In this document: one piece after another, positions 40,093 to 51,164 of the stretch
How positions within the stretch are numbered: the first letter of the stretch is position 1
Layout of the letters: each line of letters opens with the position of its first letter
NCBI GenBank assembly: GCA_024707385.1
Contig: JANPZW010000013.1
Span: forward strand, 124,001-188,000
Reading direction: 5' to 3'
From: Cellvibrionaceae bacterium
GTDB taxonomy: Bacteria > Pseudomonadota > Gammaproteobacteria > Pseudomonadales > Cellvibrionaceae
Length of the DNA stretch: 64,000 nucleotides
Program-made: the position numbers and the translations under genes
The notes under the pieces: generated by a model
The model's input: the letters and a program-made list of their open reading frames with translations, nothing else
Told to the model about the DNA's origin: nothing
Database searches by the model: none

Positions 40093-41058
40093 ATGCTGAT
40101 AAATTGCGTCGCCTATCAGGAAGGAAAAAAATTGTCGGATATTCCGGTGGAGGACATCAGTGATTACGTCCAACGCGGTGACTGTTTTGTGTGGGTCGCC
40201 CTGAAGGATGCGGAGCCGGAAGAACTTGCAAAGATGCAGGAAGAATTCGGCCTTCACGATCTCGCTGTGGAAGATGCGCGCAACGGGCATCAGCGCCCCA
40301 AAATCGAAGAGTACGCTGACTCCCTTTTTGTCGTGCTGCATACTGTCGAATTTATCGATGGCGAACCACAGCTGGGAGAGGTGGCGATTTTCGTGGAAAA
40401 GAATTACGTACTTTCGGTGCGCAGCAGAAGCCAGCAAGGCTTTCTCGGCGTCCGGGCGCGCTGTGAGCGCGAGCCCCACCAGCTCAAGCAAGGCCCTGCA
40501 TTTGTTCTCTATGCGCTGATGGATGCGGTGGTGGACCGTTATTTTCCTGTGCTCGATGCATTGGAAACCGAACTGGAAGCCATCGAGGAAAAAATCTTCG
40601 CGCAGAAATCCCAGCGCGCCAATATTGAACGACTTTACGACCTCAAGCGCAAAACCACCTTACTTAAACATGCCGTGGTGCCGCTGATCGACGCGGTGGG
40701 CAGACTGCACGGCGGCCGCGTACCCGAGATCTGTTTCAACACGCAGGAATATTTCCGCGATGTGCACGACCATTTGCAGCGCATCAACACCTCCATCAGC
40801 GCAATCCGCGACACCATCACCACTGCGATTCAAGTGAGCTTGTCGATGGTGGCCATCGAAGAAAACGACGTGCATAAACGCCTCGCCTCATGGGCTGCTA
40901 TTTTTGCTGCTGCGACAGTTTTTGTCGGCATCTGGGGAATGAATTTCAAGACGATGCCGGAACTCGATTGGAAATATGGCTATCCCCTCGCCCTCGGCGT
41001 GCTCACCAGTGTATGCGGATATTTGTTTTATCGTTTCAAAAAAGCCGGTTGGTTATGA
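40093..41058 (+). CDS. corA: CorA-type magnesium/cobalt transporter
   Basis: About 321 residues, homopentameric inner-membrane Mg2+ channel. Large cytoplasmic N-domain with LHDLAVEDARNGHQRPKIEEY and the long alpha-helix through ALETELEAIEEKIF. Then two C-terminal transmembrane helices separated by the signature GMN in VGIWGMNFKTMPELDWKYG. ATG 40093 (CGGAG upstream) is chosen over the far upstream in-frame start at 39958 because family homology begins there. Confidence 0.92.
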   Translation: MLINCVAYQEGKKLSDIPVEDISDYVQRGDCFVWVALKDAEPEELAKMQEEFGLHDLAVEDARNGHQRPKIEEYADSLFVVLHTVEFIDGEPQLGEVAIFVEKNYVLSVRSRSQQGFLGVRARCEREPHQLKQGPAFVLYALMDAVVDRYFPVLDALETELEAIEEKIFAQKSQRANIERLYDLKRKTTLLKHAVVPLIDAVGRLHGGRVPEICFNTQEYFRDVHDHLQRINTSISAIRDTITTAIQVSLSMVAIEENDVHKRLASWAAIFAAATVFVGIWGMNFKTMPELDWKYGYPLALGVLTSVCGYLFYRFKKAGWL

Positions 41059-41084
41059 CATGAGTTCACCGCGCCCAGCTTAAA

Positions 41085-42895
41085 TTAATCGTCGCCATCA
41101 CCGCTGAATTCCACTTTCTGATGCGCGCCGATCAGCAGCGCGCTTTTGATCAGGCTGAGATGGCTGAAGCTCTGCGGAAAATTACCGAGCAGTATTTTGT
41201 TCACCGGATCGTATTCCTCGGCCAGCAAGCCTAAATCATTGCGCACTCCGAGTAGGGTTTCGAAGAGGTTTTTGGCTTTGGCGTGTTCACCGGCAATCAT
41301 GTAGTAATCGGCGAGCCAATAAGTGCACAGCAGAAATGCCCCCTCCTCCCCGGTAAAATCCGTCGTCGGATTGCGATAGACAAAACCCTCCGCACTGCAG
41401 TGCCGACGTTCAATTTCCCGCACGGTCGCCACTACCCTCGGGTCATCCGGCGGCAGAAATCCTAACAAGGGAATCATCAGCAGGGCCGCGTCCACCTCAT
41501 CATCGCCATAAAAACGCACGAAGTGGTTGTCGCGTACATGGGTGGCGTTGGCCAGGACATCCTCTTTGATCGCGTCGCGCAGGCGCCGCCACTTCTCAAG
41601 CGGCGCCTCTTTGCCGTAGGCCTGGGCGTCGTGGATGGAGCGGGCGAAGGCGGCCCAGGCAAAAACCTTCGAATGGGTGTAATGGCGCAGCGCATCGCGG
41701 GATTCCCAGATACCGGTGTCCGGCTTGTCCCACTCGTCCTCCAGCAGGCGCAGCAGATGGCACTGCAAATCCCAGATCTCCGGATTCATCGCCTGCCCCT
41801 CCTTGCGCACCAGATGGAGCATATCGATCACTTCGCCACGCAGGTCCAGCTGAAACTGGTCGCCGGCCGCATTGCCAACCCGCACCGGGCGCGCCCCGCC
41901 ATAACCCGGCAGCCAGTCGATTTCACGTTCGCTGGCGCAGACTTCACCATCAATGGTGTAAAGCGTCTTGAGCTCGCAATCGGACCGGCGCACGGCGCGT
42001 AGCAACCAATCGCGCCACTCCTCCTCTTCGTGGGGAAATCCGGAGCGCAACAGCACATCGAAAACCAAGGCGGCATCGCGCGGCCAGGTGTAGCGGTAAT
42101 CCCAATTGGCGCTGCCCCCGGGCACTTCCGGTAGCGAGGTGGTGGCGGCGGCGATAAGGGCGCCGGTGGGGGCGTAGATCAGCGCCTTGAGCGTAATCAG
42201 CGAACGCCGCACCGCATCCTGCCAGGGACCTTCATAAGTGCACTGGGCGATCCATTCGCGCCACCAGGCCGCGCATTGTTCGCGGCTGGAATGCAGGTCC
42301 GGCAGCGGCGCAAAATCGCCTCCCACCTGGGTGTGGGTGAGCACAAAGGTGTGGGATTCGCCCGCGCGCATTTGCAGATCGCAGGTCGCCGCGCCCTCAC
42401 CGCCCGTCATAGGCGCCGTGCCGGTAAGCCGCAGCCACAAATCCGCACCGCGCAACATCACTTCACCATCCCGCTCTTCAACCTCAGCCGGGTCGCGACC
42501 GTATTCAAACCGCGGCTGGCAGTTCATAGCGACTTCGGCTTCACCACTCACGCAGCGCAACTCGCGCACCAGGTGGCAGTCCCATTGCACCGGCATGTAA
42601 TCGATCAGTTCCAGCACGCCAGGGGGGTCTTGAAGGTGGTCTTCAACAGGAGCGTATCGCGCAGATATTCCCGCTCGATCTGCACATCGTCGCTGCGCGG
42701 ACATATGGACCATATGCCGTGATCTGCATCGCCCAGCAGCGCGGCAAAGCAGGCGGGGGAATCAAAGCGGCCTGGACACAGCCATTCAAGAGAGCCGTCC
42801 CGGGCGATTAATGCCACCGTGTGGAGATTGCCGATAAATCCATAGTCCTCTATCGGCCGTCGCGCCTTTACCCGCTCCGCCTTGTCAGGCGCCAT
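41085..42895 (-). CDS. Glycoside hydrolase family 15 protein (frameshifted as sequenced)
   Basis: About 603 residues, glucoamylase/trehalase-like (alpha/alpha)6 barrel enzyme, cytoplasmic (no signal peptide). N-domain PIEDYGFIGNLHTVALIARDG and LEWLCPGRFDSPACFAALLG. The frame breaks in G6 at 42622-42627 (plus strand). With seven it reads LLKTTFKTPPGVLELIDYMP and joins the remainder: GSANWDYRYTWPRDAALVFD, EIDWLPGYGGARPVRVGNAA, and EYDPVNKILLGNFPQSFSHL, all GH15 signatures. The substrate is probably an alpha-glucan or trehalose. It lies 68 bases downstream of the enolase-superfamily gene, likely the last gene of the operon. Confidence 0.88.
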
Positions 42896-42963
42896 ACCAC
42901 CCCCATTTCCTCACTAAATCAAAGTTCCGGCACCATAAAGCCTGCCTATGAAGACCGTCGGCA

Positions 42964-44085
42964 TCAGTGAATCCGATAGGGTTCGGCATCAGCGTGACGC
43001 AGTTCTATACCGTGGCCGATGCGATCCAGGTCGGGCCAGAGCTCGCCGCCGTGGAGACTGTCACCGCTGTCGAACAGCATGGCCTCCAGGCGCGTGTGGT
43101 CGTGGAAATATTCGGCGTGGCGAATACCGGGAACCGCAACGCACAGCGGCGTGTGCAGCGCCGGGGCGCAATGGGCGGAAAGGGGTACGTTGAAGGCGGA
43201 GCACAGCTCGGCGGCGTGGAGAAAACCGGTGTAACCGCAGCGGGTGGCATCCACCTGCAGCACGTCCACAGCCCCAGCCTGCAGCATGCGGCGGAAATAG
43301 ATGCTGTCCCAGCCGTACTCACCGGCGGCTATGGCCATGTCGTCCGGCACGCGATCGCGCAGCCAGCGCAGTCCTTCCAGGTCATCCGAGCACACCGGCT
43401 CTTCAAACCAGCAGACGCGCTGCTCGCCGAGGCATTCCGCCAGCGCCAGCGCGTCCCGCGGGCGGCAAGCGCCGTTGGCGTCCACCATCAGATGGATGTC
43501 CGGGCCGATCACCTCCCGCGCCAGTGCCACCCGCTGCTCCGCCTGCTGCAGGTCGTCGCCGATTTTGATTTTCACCGAGGTCAGCCCCTGCTCCAGCCAT
43601 CCCTCCAACTGGCGCTGCAGGCGCACCGCCGAATAGGTGACGAAACCGCCGCTGCCGTAGATCGGAATACTGGCGCGGGCGCGCCCCCATAGAGCGGAAA
43701 GAGGAATGTCCAGCAGGCGTGCTTTCAGATCCCACAACGCCTGATCCACAGCGGATACCGCCATCAGCCCCAGTCCCGGCCGGCCGATATTGCGCAAGCA
43801 CTCATTCATTCCTCCCCACAAAGCGGGAATGTCGTAGACGCAGCGCCCCACCACCGCCGGGGCCAATTTGTCCAGAATCAGCCGCGCTGCCGCCTGCGCG
43901 GCGGTGTAGCTGTAGCCCATGCCAGTCATGCCGCCCGCTTCCACATGCACTACCACTAGTTCCGTCTCGCTCCAGCGCAGGGTGCCATCGCCTTCCGGGC
44001 CGTCGGTGGGAATGCGGAAGCAGGCCACATTGACGGCCCGCACATGGGGAAAATCGGTGTTGTCGAGAGCCGCGAGATCGTTCAT
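42964..44085 (-). CDS. Enolase-superfamily enzyme (mandelate racemase/muconate lactonizing type)
   Basis: 373 residues. Capping domain at the N-terminus, then a TIM barrel with the KxK base (SVKIKIGDD), metal ligands in LMVDANGA, WFEEPV and AAGEYG, and a late His in LSAHCAPALH. These enzymes abstract a proton alpha to a carboxylate, usually dehydrating sugar acids. The substrate cannot be read from sequence. The ATG overlaps the corrected stop of the TPP enzyme (ATGA), so the two are translationally coupled. Confidence 0.85.
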   Translation of the reverse strand: MNDLAALDNTDFPHVRAVNVACFRIPTDGPEGDGTLRWSETELVVVHVEAGGMTGMGYSYTAAQAAARLILDKLAPAVVGRCVYDIPALWGGMNECLRNIGRPGLGLMAVSAVDQALWDLKARLLDIPLSALWGRARASIPIYGSGGFVTYSAVRLQRQLEGWLEQGLTSVKIKIGDDLQQAEQRVALAREVIGPDIHLMVDANGACRPRDALALAECLGEQRVCWFEEPVCSDDLEGLRWLRDRVPDDMAIAAGEYGWDSIYFRRMLQAGAVDVLQVDATRCGYTGFLHAAELCSAFNVPLSAHCAPALHTPLCVAVPGIRHAEYFHDHTRLEAMLFDSGDSLHGGELWPDLDRIGHGIELRHADAEPYRIH

Positions 44086-45868
44086 TTATCCGCTCCTATG
44101 TGGAGTGACGCAAAAAGCTGCTTGGCGCTCTGCTTGATGATGCCCCACTGATTCGGGTCGCCTTTGCCGAGGGTGGCGAGCATCGCCAGCATCTGTTCCT
44201 TGGTGATATGCGGTGGCAGTGGCGGCACGTCGGGATCAGTGACGAACTCGATCACCACCGGTCGGTCGGCGGCGAGCGCCTGCTGCCAGGCTCGCGGATA
44301 TCGTCCGGCCGATCGACGCGCATGCCTTTGAAGCCCAGCAGTTCACCGTATTGCGCATAGGGGAAGTCCACCACGTCCTGCGAGGCGCTGAATTTGGGAT
44401 CGCCGGAGAGCACCCGCTGCTCCCAGGTCACCTGATTGAGGTCGTGATTGACGATTACCATCACCACAAAACAGGGGTTGGACCAGCGCTGCCAGTACTG
44501 CTTCACCGTCACCAGCTCGGCGCTGCCGTTCATCTGCATGGCGCCGTCGCCCACCATCGCAATCACCGGGCGCTCCGGGTAGGCCATTTTCGCCGCTATG
44601 GCGTAGGGCACGCCGCTGCCCATACTGGCCAGCTTGCCGGACACCGAGCCCATCATGCCGGGGCGCATTTTGATGTTGCGGGCGTACCAGTTGGTGTGCG
44701 AACCGCTGTCGCCGCAAAGGATCACGCCCTCCGGCAACAGTGGTGACAATTCCGCGAAGACGCGCTGTGGATTGATGGGGTTGGCGCTTTCCATGGCGCG
44801 GTCGTGAATATCCTTCCACCAGTCGGCGACGTTTTTCTCAATAGTTTCGCGCCACTTGCCCCGCTCCTTTTGCTGCAGTAGGGGTATCAAGTGGCGCAGA
44901 GTCTCCGCGCTGTCGCCGATCAGATTGACCTCGGTGGGATAGCGCACGCCGACATTGCGCGGCTCTATATCGATCTGTACCGCGCGGGCCTGACCGTCTT
45001 TGGGCAGGAATTCGGAGTATGGAAAAGTGGTGCCGACCATCAGCAGGGTGTCGCAGTCACGCATCATCTCCCAACTGGGTTTGGTGCCCAGCAATCCGAT
45101 ACTACCGGTGACGAAGGGCAGATCGTCCGGCAGAGCCGCTTTGCCGAGCAGCGCCTTGGCCACGCCGGCGCCGAGCAGATTACAGACTTCCACAATCTCC
45201 AGGCCCGCGTTCAAAGCGCCGGCACCCACCAGCAGGGCCACCTTTTTGCCTTGGTTGAGAAGATCGGCGGCGACCTGCAACTCACCCTCAGTAGGGCTGG
45301 AATTGCGCCGCGCGGGACTGGCGCTGGAAAAATTACTGCCATGGGCGCGGGGCGGGCTGGGTACCGCATCCATCATCTGCACATCGTTGGGAATGATGAC
45401 GCAGGTCACCGCGCGCTCCGCCGCGGCGATACGCATGGCGCGGTCAATCACATGGCGCGCCTGGGCGGGCGTCGCAATGGTTTCCACATAGGCCGCGACA
45501 TCTTTAAAAACGGAGTGCAGGTCGACCTCCTGCTGGAAATCACTCCCCAGGGACGTGGTCTTCTGCTGGCCGACAATCGCCACCACCGGCACATGGTCCA
45601 TCTTGGCGTCGTAAAGGCCGGCGAGAAGATGCAGCGCGCCCGGCCCCGAGGTCGCCAGACACACACCCACTTGGCCAGTGAACTTGGCATGGCCGCAGGC
45701 CATAAACGCGGACATCTCCTCGTGGCGAACACGCACGTAATCAAAGGTGTCGCCGGTGCGCGCCAGCGCTCCCATCAAGCCGTTGATGCCATCACCCGGA
45801 TAGCCAAATACCCGCTTGACGCCCCATTCCGCAAGCCGCTGCCAGATGAAATCCCCAACCTCTGCCAT
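44082..45868 (-). CDS. Thiamine-pyrophosphate enzyme, pyruvate oxidase/acetolactate synthase-like (frameshifted near C-terminus)
   Basis: About 595 residues. Pyr domain (GVKRVFGYPGDGINGLMGAL, catalytic Glu in RHEEMSAFMA), central FAD/nucleotide-type domain (LLVGAGALNAGLEIVEV), and PP domain with the TPP/Mg motif GDGAMQMNGSAEL and NHDLNQVTWEQR. The sequenced frame ends at 44252. Adding one base near 44289-44295 restores AWQQALAADRPVVIEFVTDPDVPP, continuing to a stop at 44082-44084 that overlaps the next ATG. ATG 45868 with AGGAACGG upstream is preferred. Relatives decarboxylate 2-keto acids; the exact substrate is unknown. First gene of a three-gene operon. Confidence 0.85.
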
Positions 45869-46148
45869 AACCGTTCCTCGCCTTAGGCCGCCATTGCACG
45901 ACCGGAGTGAAGCAGCCCGGCAGCACCGGGGCACTCAATGTTGGGCATGGTGTGGGGATGGGAGATCAATATCTGTTCGTTAAAGAACACTTTTTGCGGA
46001 AGCGGCGCCAGAGTGTCATGCACCTTGCCACGTTCTACTGCCTTCTCAATACAGCCGTACTACATTGCCGGTGCAATGCGAGTTGCGTATCGTTGGCGCA
46101 CATTTGCCACAGGTCGGTCACCCATCGCTTTGCGAACGGAGTTCAGCA

Positions 46149-47357
46149 ATGGAAAACACAGCAACAATTTCACCGGTCGTGCAGGCCAAAACGTCCCCCA
46201 CCGCCATGCCAGCACTGACCGGCATCCGGTTTTTCGCGATATTCCATATTTTCCTGTTCCATCTGTGGACCCTGTACGACCTGGACAAACCGGAACAATA
46301 CGGCACCCTGATGGCGGGTTTTGCCGATCTGCCAGCGGCCCTGGTCACTTTTCTGTCCCACGGCTGGCTGTCCACCAGCTTTTTCTTTCTGCTCTCCGGC
46401 TTCATCCTCGCTTATCTGTACTGGACACCCGAAGGTGGCCTAAGCACCAGCCGGAACCGCTTCTGGCTGAAACGGGCGGTGCGCATCTATCCGGTCCACC
46501 TGCTGATCATGGTGATTACCCTGGTATTGATGGTGGGTCACTATCTGCAGCAGGGAATGGGACTCTTCAAAATGATCAGCACCGCCGTGCTGACTCTGAC
46601 GCTGACCCAAGCGTGGGTGCCACAGGCTGTACCTGTGTGGAGCTGGCCGACCTGGACCCTCTCGGCGCTGATCTTTCTCTATATCGCCATGCCCTGGTTG
46701 ATGCCGCGCCTGGCGCGACTGAGCCGTCGCCAGCAGTGGATTCTGCTGGCCAGCCTGCCCGCCATCTCGCTGATCCCGACTATTGTTTACGCGTTTGTGG
46801 TTCCCGCCGGGACCGACCCGGGCCTGAGCTGGAGCATCTTTCTCGGCTCCACCCCGCTGTTCTGGGTGCCCCACTTCGCCGCCGGTATGTTGCTGAGCCG
46901 ATTGCTGGGTATCAGCCGCTTCACCGGCTTCACGCCTTCCGCACCAACCTGGTTTGCCTGGGGCGATCTGGCGCTGCTAGCGGTGATTGTGATCGGGTGC
47001 ATACCGGGAATTGAGGAGCCGCTGAAATACTTCCTCCGCCACGGCCTGGTCATGCCGTTGTATATGGTTGTTATTGTCGATCTGGCCCGCGGCCGCGGCC
47101 TTGCCGCCCGCCTGTTTTCTCTGCCGGGAACCGGTTTTCTCGGCGAGACGGGTTTTTCGATTTTTATCTGGCAAAACCTGGTGATGGTTTTCTGCTGGAT
47201 GTCCCTGATGATCAATCCCGCCGCTGGTCACTATCACTTGGCTGTAGCCAGCATCGGCATCATAGCGCTCGGCATTTTCAGCACTTACTGCATCGAAAAG
47301 CCGCTGGCGCGCAAGCTGCTGCGGCGCTGGCTCAGGAGGGACTCTGCGCCAGACTGA
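46149..47357 (+). CDS. Acyltransferase 3 family membrane protein
   Basis: 402 residues, about ten membrane helices. Family start ALTGIRFFAIFHIFLFHLW with the catalytic-type His in helix 1, GWLSTSFFFLLSGFILAYLY, RFWLKRAVRIYPVHLL, and PHFAAGMLL later. O-acylation of a cell-surface glycan or lipid is likely. It is outside the main EPS locus and its target is unknown. ATG 46149 (GGAG upstream) is preferred over the in-frame start at 46065. Its 3' end overlaps the convergent LysR gene by 26 bases. Confidence 0.85.
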   Translation: MENTATISPVVQAKTSPTAMPALTGIRFFAIFHIFLFHLWTLYDLDKPEQYGTLMAGFADLPAALVTFLSHGWLSTSFFFLLSGFILAYLYWTPEGGLSTSRNRFWLKRAVRIYPVHLLIMVITLVLMVGHYLQQGMGLFKMISTAVLTLTLTQAWVPQAVPVWSWPTWTLSALIFLYIAMPWLMPRLARLSRRQQWILLASLPAISLIPTIVYAFVVPAGTDPGLSWSIFLGSTPLFWVPHFAAGMLLSRLLGISRFTGFTPSAPTWFAWGDLALLAVIVIGCIPGIEEPLKYFLRHGLVMPLYMVVIVDLARGRGLAARLFSLPGTGFLGETGFSIFIWQNLVMVFCWMSLMINPAAGHYHLAVASIGIIALGIFSTYCIEKPLARKLLRRWLRRDSAPD

Positions 47358-48217
47358 GAAAATCCTGCAGATAGGGAATAGCAGCGTCGGTTTCGCGGAA
47401 TACCAGATAAAGGGATTTTTTTACGCCATCTGCACCGAGCGAACGTACCATCAGCGGGTATTGCGCCTGGAACTTGCGCGCCAGCCAGTCCGGCAGCGTG
47501 CATACTCCACGCCCCGCCGCCACCAGTTGCACCATGATCTCCGTCGCCTCCACCCGGTGATGTTTTTTTCGGCTCGCAATGCGCCGGCAGCAGAAAACGT
47601 GTGAATACATCCAGCCGCTCTCGCGCCACCGGGAAGGTGATAAGCGTGGCATCCGCCAGATCCGTAGGGGCAACAAAATCACCGAGCTCGGCGCGCCATT
47701 CCGGCGCCGCCACCAGCATCAGCTCATACGCCAGCACCGGCTGATTGTAGAAAGCCGCATTCTCCAGAGGATCGCTGGTGATCACCATGTCCACCTGATG
47801 ATTGAGCAGCGCTTCCAAACCGTTGAAACGAAATTGCTGCACCACATCCAGATCCACCAGAGGCCAGCGGCGCAGAAACGGTGACACCACCGTAAGCAGC
47901 CATTCGTAACACGGGTGGCATTCCATGCCGATGCGTAGCTTGCCATGGCGCCCCTCGCCATAGCCGCGCAGCACCGACTCCGCCTCCTCCAACTGCGGCA
48001 GCAGACGGCGGGCGACCTCCAGTAAATATTGTCCCGCTTGGGTTAGGCGCAACCTCCGCCCCTCCTTCTGCCAGATCTCAACGCCGGCCTGATCTTCCAG
48101 CTTGCGGATGGCGTGGGAAAGCGCCGATTGCGTCAGATGCAGCCGGTCGGCCGCCTCCGCCAGGGTTCCCGCCGAATCCAGAGCCAAAAGTATGGCCAGA
48201 TGACCGCGCTCCAACAT
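47332..48217 (-). CDS. LysR family regulator, MetR-like (frameshifted as sequenced)
   Basis: About 295 residues. N-terminal winged helix with SAGTLAEAADRLHLTQSALSHAIRKLE, then an effector domain strikingly like MetR (RIGMECHPCYEWLLTVVSPFLRRWP, VDMVITSDPLE). MetR activates methionine-synthesis genes with homocysteine as co-effector; no met gene is nearby. The frame breaks in T7 at 47563-47569 (plus). With six it reads CEPKKHHRVEATEIMVQLVAAGRGV to the natural stop at 47332. The uncorrected frame runs on to 47285 in non-family sequence. Confidence 0.85.
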
Positions 48218-48349
48218 GAACTCATCTCATCAATTAGTTAATTTTTCGCAATTCTATTCAATAATCAACGTTGGAGAAATAACACCCCAACGGATTACCC
48301 ACCGATTACAATGCGGCACCCTAATCCCCCTTTTCATCATGAGGTATCC

Positions 48350-49355
48350 GTGTCCATTGTCGAGCTGTCCAAAGTCGGTGTTGTGGCCATAGGTCGCAAT
48401 GAAGGTGAGCGTCTGGAGCGCTGTCTCAACTCGCTCACAGGCCTGCCTCTGGTGTATGTGGATTCCGGTTCAAAAGATCAGAGTGTGGCTTTCGCCCGCT
48501 CGGTCGGCGCCCACTGTGTCGAGCTGGACATGAGCCGCCCATTTACGGCCGCGCGGGCCCGCAATACCGGATTTCGCGCTCTGCTGGAAATGCATCCGGA
48601 TCTGCAATGGGTGATGTTTGTTGACGGCGACTGCGAGGTGCAGCCGGACTGGCTCGAAAAAAGCCCTTGAGGTGGCAACCCGCGATGCCAAAATCGCGGC
48701 GGTTTGTGGCCGCAGACGCGAGCGCTACCCCACCTCCAGCATCTACAACGAAATGTGTGATATCGAGTGGAACACTCCGGTTGGCGAAGCGGCGGCCTGC
48801 GGCGGCGATGCACTCTACCGGGTAGAAGTGTTTCAACTGGTGGGCGGCTTCGACGACAGCTTTATCGCCGGCGAGGAGCCGGAGCTGTGTTTCCGCATCC
48901 GCGAAAAAGGCTATTCCATCCGCCGTATTGATGCAGAAATGACTTTGCACGACGCCGCCATGACCCGCGCTGGTCAGTGGTGGAAACGCAACGAGCGCAG
49001 CGGTCACGCATTTCTGCTCAATTACCTCAAACACGGCCACAAAAATGTCGAGCGTTTTCAGTATCAACAAATCCGCAGCATCCTCATCTGGGCGGGGATA
49101 TACGCCGCTCTCTTCACCGCAACCCTGTTGATGAGATCTCTGTTGCCGCTGTTTTTACTCGCGCTGCTTGTGGCCTCCCAGGCCGCCAAGATGACACTGG
49201 CGCTACCGCGTATCAAAGCGCAATACGGCAAAGCCGCCACCTTCCGCTATTCCGTGTTTGTGATGTTGGGCAAAATTCCCCAGGCACTGGGTATTTTCCG
49301 CGCCTACCGGACCGCCAAATCCGGCCGCGAACACCGGCTGGTGGAATACAAATAA
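48350..49355 (+). CDS. Glycosyltransferase family 2 (frameshifted as sequenced)
   Basis: About 335 residues. VGVVAIGRNEGERLERCL, PLVYVDSGSKDQSVA, FTAARARNTGFRAL and WVMFVDGDCEVQPDWLEK. It then breaks in A6 at 48657-48662. With five A it reads WLEKALEVATRDAKIAAVCGRRRER and continues with ACGGDALYRVEVFQLVGGFDDSFIAGEEPELCFR, then a C-terminal membrane region. GTG 48350 with GAGG upstream is taken as start; ATG 48311 is in frame but less well placed. An isolated glycosyltransferase, away from the EPS locus, divergent from the MetR-like regulator. Confidence 0.85.
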
Positions 49356-49437
49356 CGCATTCTCCGCACGCGCCCTCGCTGCTGCGTGCGCGTGACGGCG
49401 GGTGTAGACTCCGGGCTTTCAACCCGGAGCCCGCTTT

Positions 49438-50043
49438 ATGCAGCTTTACTACAGCACCACCTCCCCCTTTGCCCGCAAGGTCTACATGCTCGCCTTGGCC
49501 GCCAAGCTGCCGGGGCTGGAGTTGGTGCGGGCAAACCCGCTGGCGGATGAAACCCTGCGGGCGATTAACCCTCTGGGCAAGATTCCGGCCTTGGTGGATG
49601 GGGAACTGACTCTCATCGACAGCCCGCTGATCTGCGAATATCTGGATGACAAATCCACCGCTCTGGGCAATCCCGGTTTCTTCCATAATCACCAGACTGA
49701 TTACTACCTTCTCCAAAGAACGCACGCGCTGGCGGATGGCGTGATGGACGCTGCAGTGGCCACAGTGATGGAACGGCGGCGCGCCGATAGTGAGCAGTCC
49801 TCCCACTGGCTCAAGCGCTGGCATCTGGCCATCGCCAATGGCCTCACCTGGTTGGAAACCCAGGACCTCGGCAGTGCGTCCCATCCGCATATCGGCACCT
49901 TTGCGACTGTCGCCGCATTAGGCTATCTCGACTTCCGCCTGCCGGATCTGCTCTGGCGCAATGATCACCCGACCCTGGCCCGCTGGTATGCCGGAATGGA
50001 AGCAGTGGAATGGGCTGCCACAACCAAACCGCGGGATGCGTGA
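49438..50043 (+). CDS. Glutathione S-transferase family protein
   Basis: 201 residues. Thioredoxin-like N-domain (MQLYYSTTSPFARKVYMLALA with Ser/Thr near the glutathione site, NPLGKIPALVDGELTLIDSPLICEYLDD) and an all-helical C-domain (LADGVMDAAVATVMERRR). It resembles the YibF/uncharacterised small GST group. Substrate unknown, cytoplasmic. Its stop abuts that of the convergent nhaR gene. Confidence 0.88.
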   Translation: MQLYYSTTSPFARKVYMLALAAKLPGLELVRANPLADETLRAINPLGKIPALVDGELTLIDSPLICEYLDDKSTALGNPGFFHNHQTDYYLLQRTHALADGVMDAAVATVMERRRADSEQSSHWLKRWHLAIANGLTWLETQDLGSASHPHIGTFATVAALGYLDFRLPDLLWRNDHPTLARWYAGMEAVEWAATTKPRDA

Positions 50044-50931
50044 TCAGGTGCGGGCCCGGTTGACCATGGCCACAATCGCCGGGTGTTTGATTTTTTTATG
50101 CGGTGACAGGGCGTAAAACTGCGCCCTCACCCCATCCAGAATTCCGAGCGGGTATATGCCGAACTGCTCGCGCAGATCCTCCGCAATCAACGCCGGCGCA
50201 GCCACCAGGCCGAGGCCTTCATGACAGAATGCGTAGGCGAGAGCGCTGTCATCGAACTCCCCCACCACCTGCGGAATGAGTTCGTGCTGATCAAACCAGC
50301 TCAATAACAACTGGCTCAGCATGGTGAGCGCGCTGGGCAGCAAAAAAGGCGCACCTGCCAGACTCTGCGGAAAATCGCGTTGATAGGGTTCGATAAGCGC
50401 CGCCGTGCCAAACAGTGCTATGTCGGTTTCCACCACCAGATGGTTATAGGCGCGCAGCCGCGTACCAGTCGGGATGGGCCGTTCGGACAGCACCAAATCG
50501 AGCTTGTTGACGGCCAGCTCAGCGAGCAAATGTTCCAGATTGCCCTCCCGGCAAACCAGATGGACCGGTTGAGGCAAAGCGGTAATGGGCTTGATTAGGG
50601 TGTAGGCCAGCGCCTTGGGGATCACATCCACTATACCCACCGACACTGACAATCGCTCAACGCGCTCCGGCTGCTTCAGCAGCGCCTTCAATTCGTCACC
50701 TAGATGAAAAATGTCTTCCGCATAACTCAACACCATGCGCCCGCGCTGGGTCAGCGCTAGTTTCTTGCCCTGGCGCTCGAATAACGGATAGCCGATCTGT
50801 TGTTCCAACGCCGTGATCTGGCCGCTGATGGTTTGCGGGGTCAGGTGGAGGTGGCGGCTCGCCGCGGTGATACCACCGTCGATAGCGACCCGGTAGAAGT
50901 AATAAAGATGGTTGTAATTGAGCGGGGTCAC
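50044..50931 (-). CDS. nhaR: LysR family regulator NhaR
   Basis: 295 residues. It opens LNYNHLYYFYRVAIDGGITAA and LHLTPQTISGQITALEQQIG, nearly the NhaR consensus, and continues with VGIVDVIPKALAYTLI, HLVCREGNLEHLLAEL and LDLVLSERP. NhaR activates the sodium/proton antiporter gene nhaA, and in E. coli pgaABCD polysaccharide genes, in response to Na+. Neither target is adjacent here. GTG start at 50931 with GGAGG upstream. Divergent from yccA across 233 bases. Confidence 0.88.
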   Translation of the reverse strand: MTPLNYNHLYYFYRVAIDGGITAASRHLHLTPQTISGQITALEQQIGYPLFERQGKKLALTQRGRMVLSYAEDIFHLGDELKALLKQPERVERLSVSVGIVDVIPKALAYTLIKPITALPQPVHLVCREGNLEHLLAELAVNKLDLVLSERPIPTGTRLRAYNHLVVETDIALFGTAALIEPYQRDFPQSLAGAPFLLPSALTMLSQLLLSWFDQHELIPQVVGEFDDSALAYAFCHEGLGLVAAPALIAEDLREQFGIYPLGILDGVRAQFYALSPHKKIKHPAIVAMVNRART

Positions 50932-51164
50932 AGGCAGACTCCCTCCTTACGCATCGGGCTGACTACTTTCGTATTTTTCGAATAAGATTTCAAAAACATT
51001 CGAATATTACTTACGGTCAACCTCGCCTAGACTACGGCTCGTGTGTGCCTGCGAATTGCGGCTGCGTGGCCCGGCGGATCGAGCAGCCAGGCGAAGCAAA
51101 ATCGCACATCCGCTGTCTAAGCAGGCGCTTGAATTTACTCGCAATCATGACCAACGGAGGTTAT

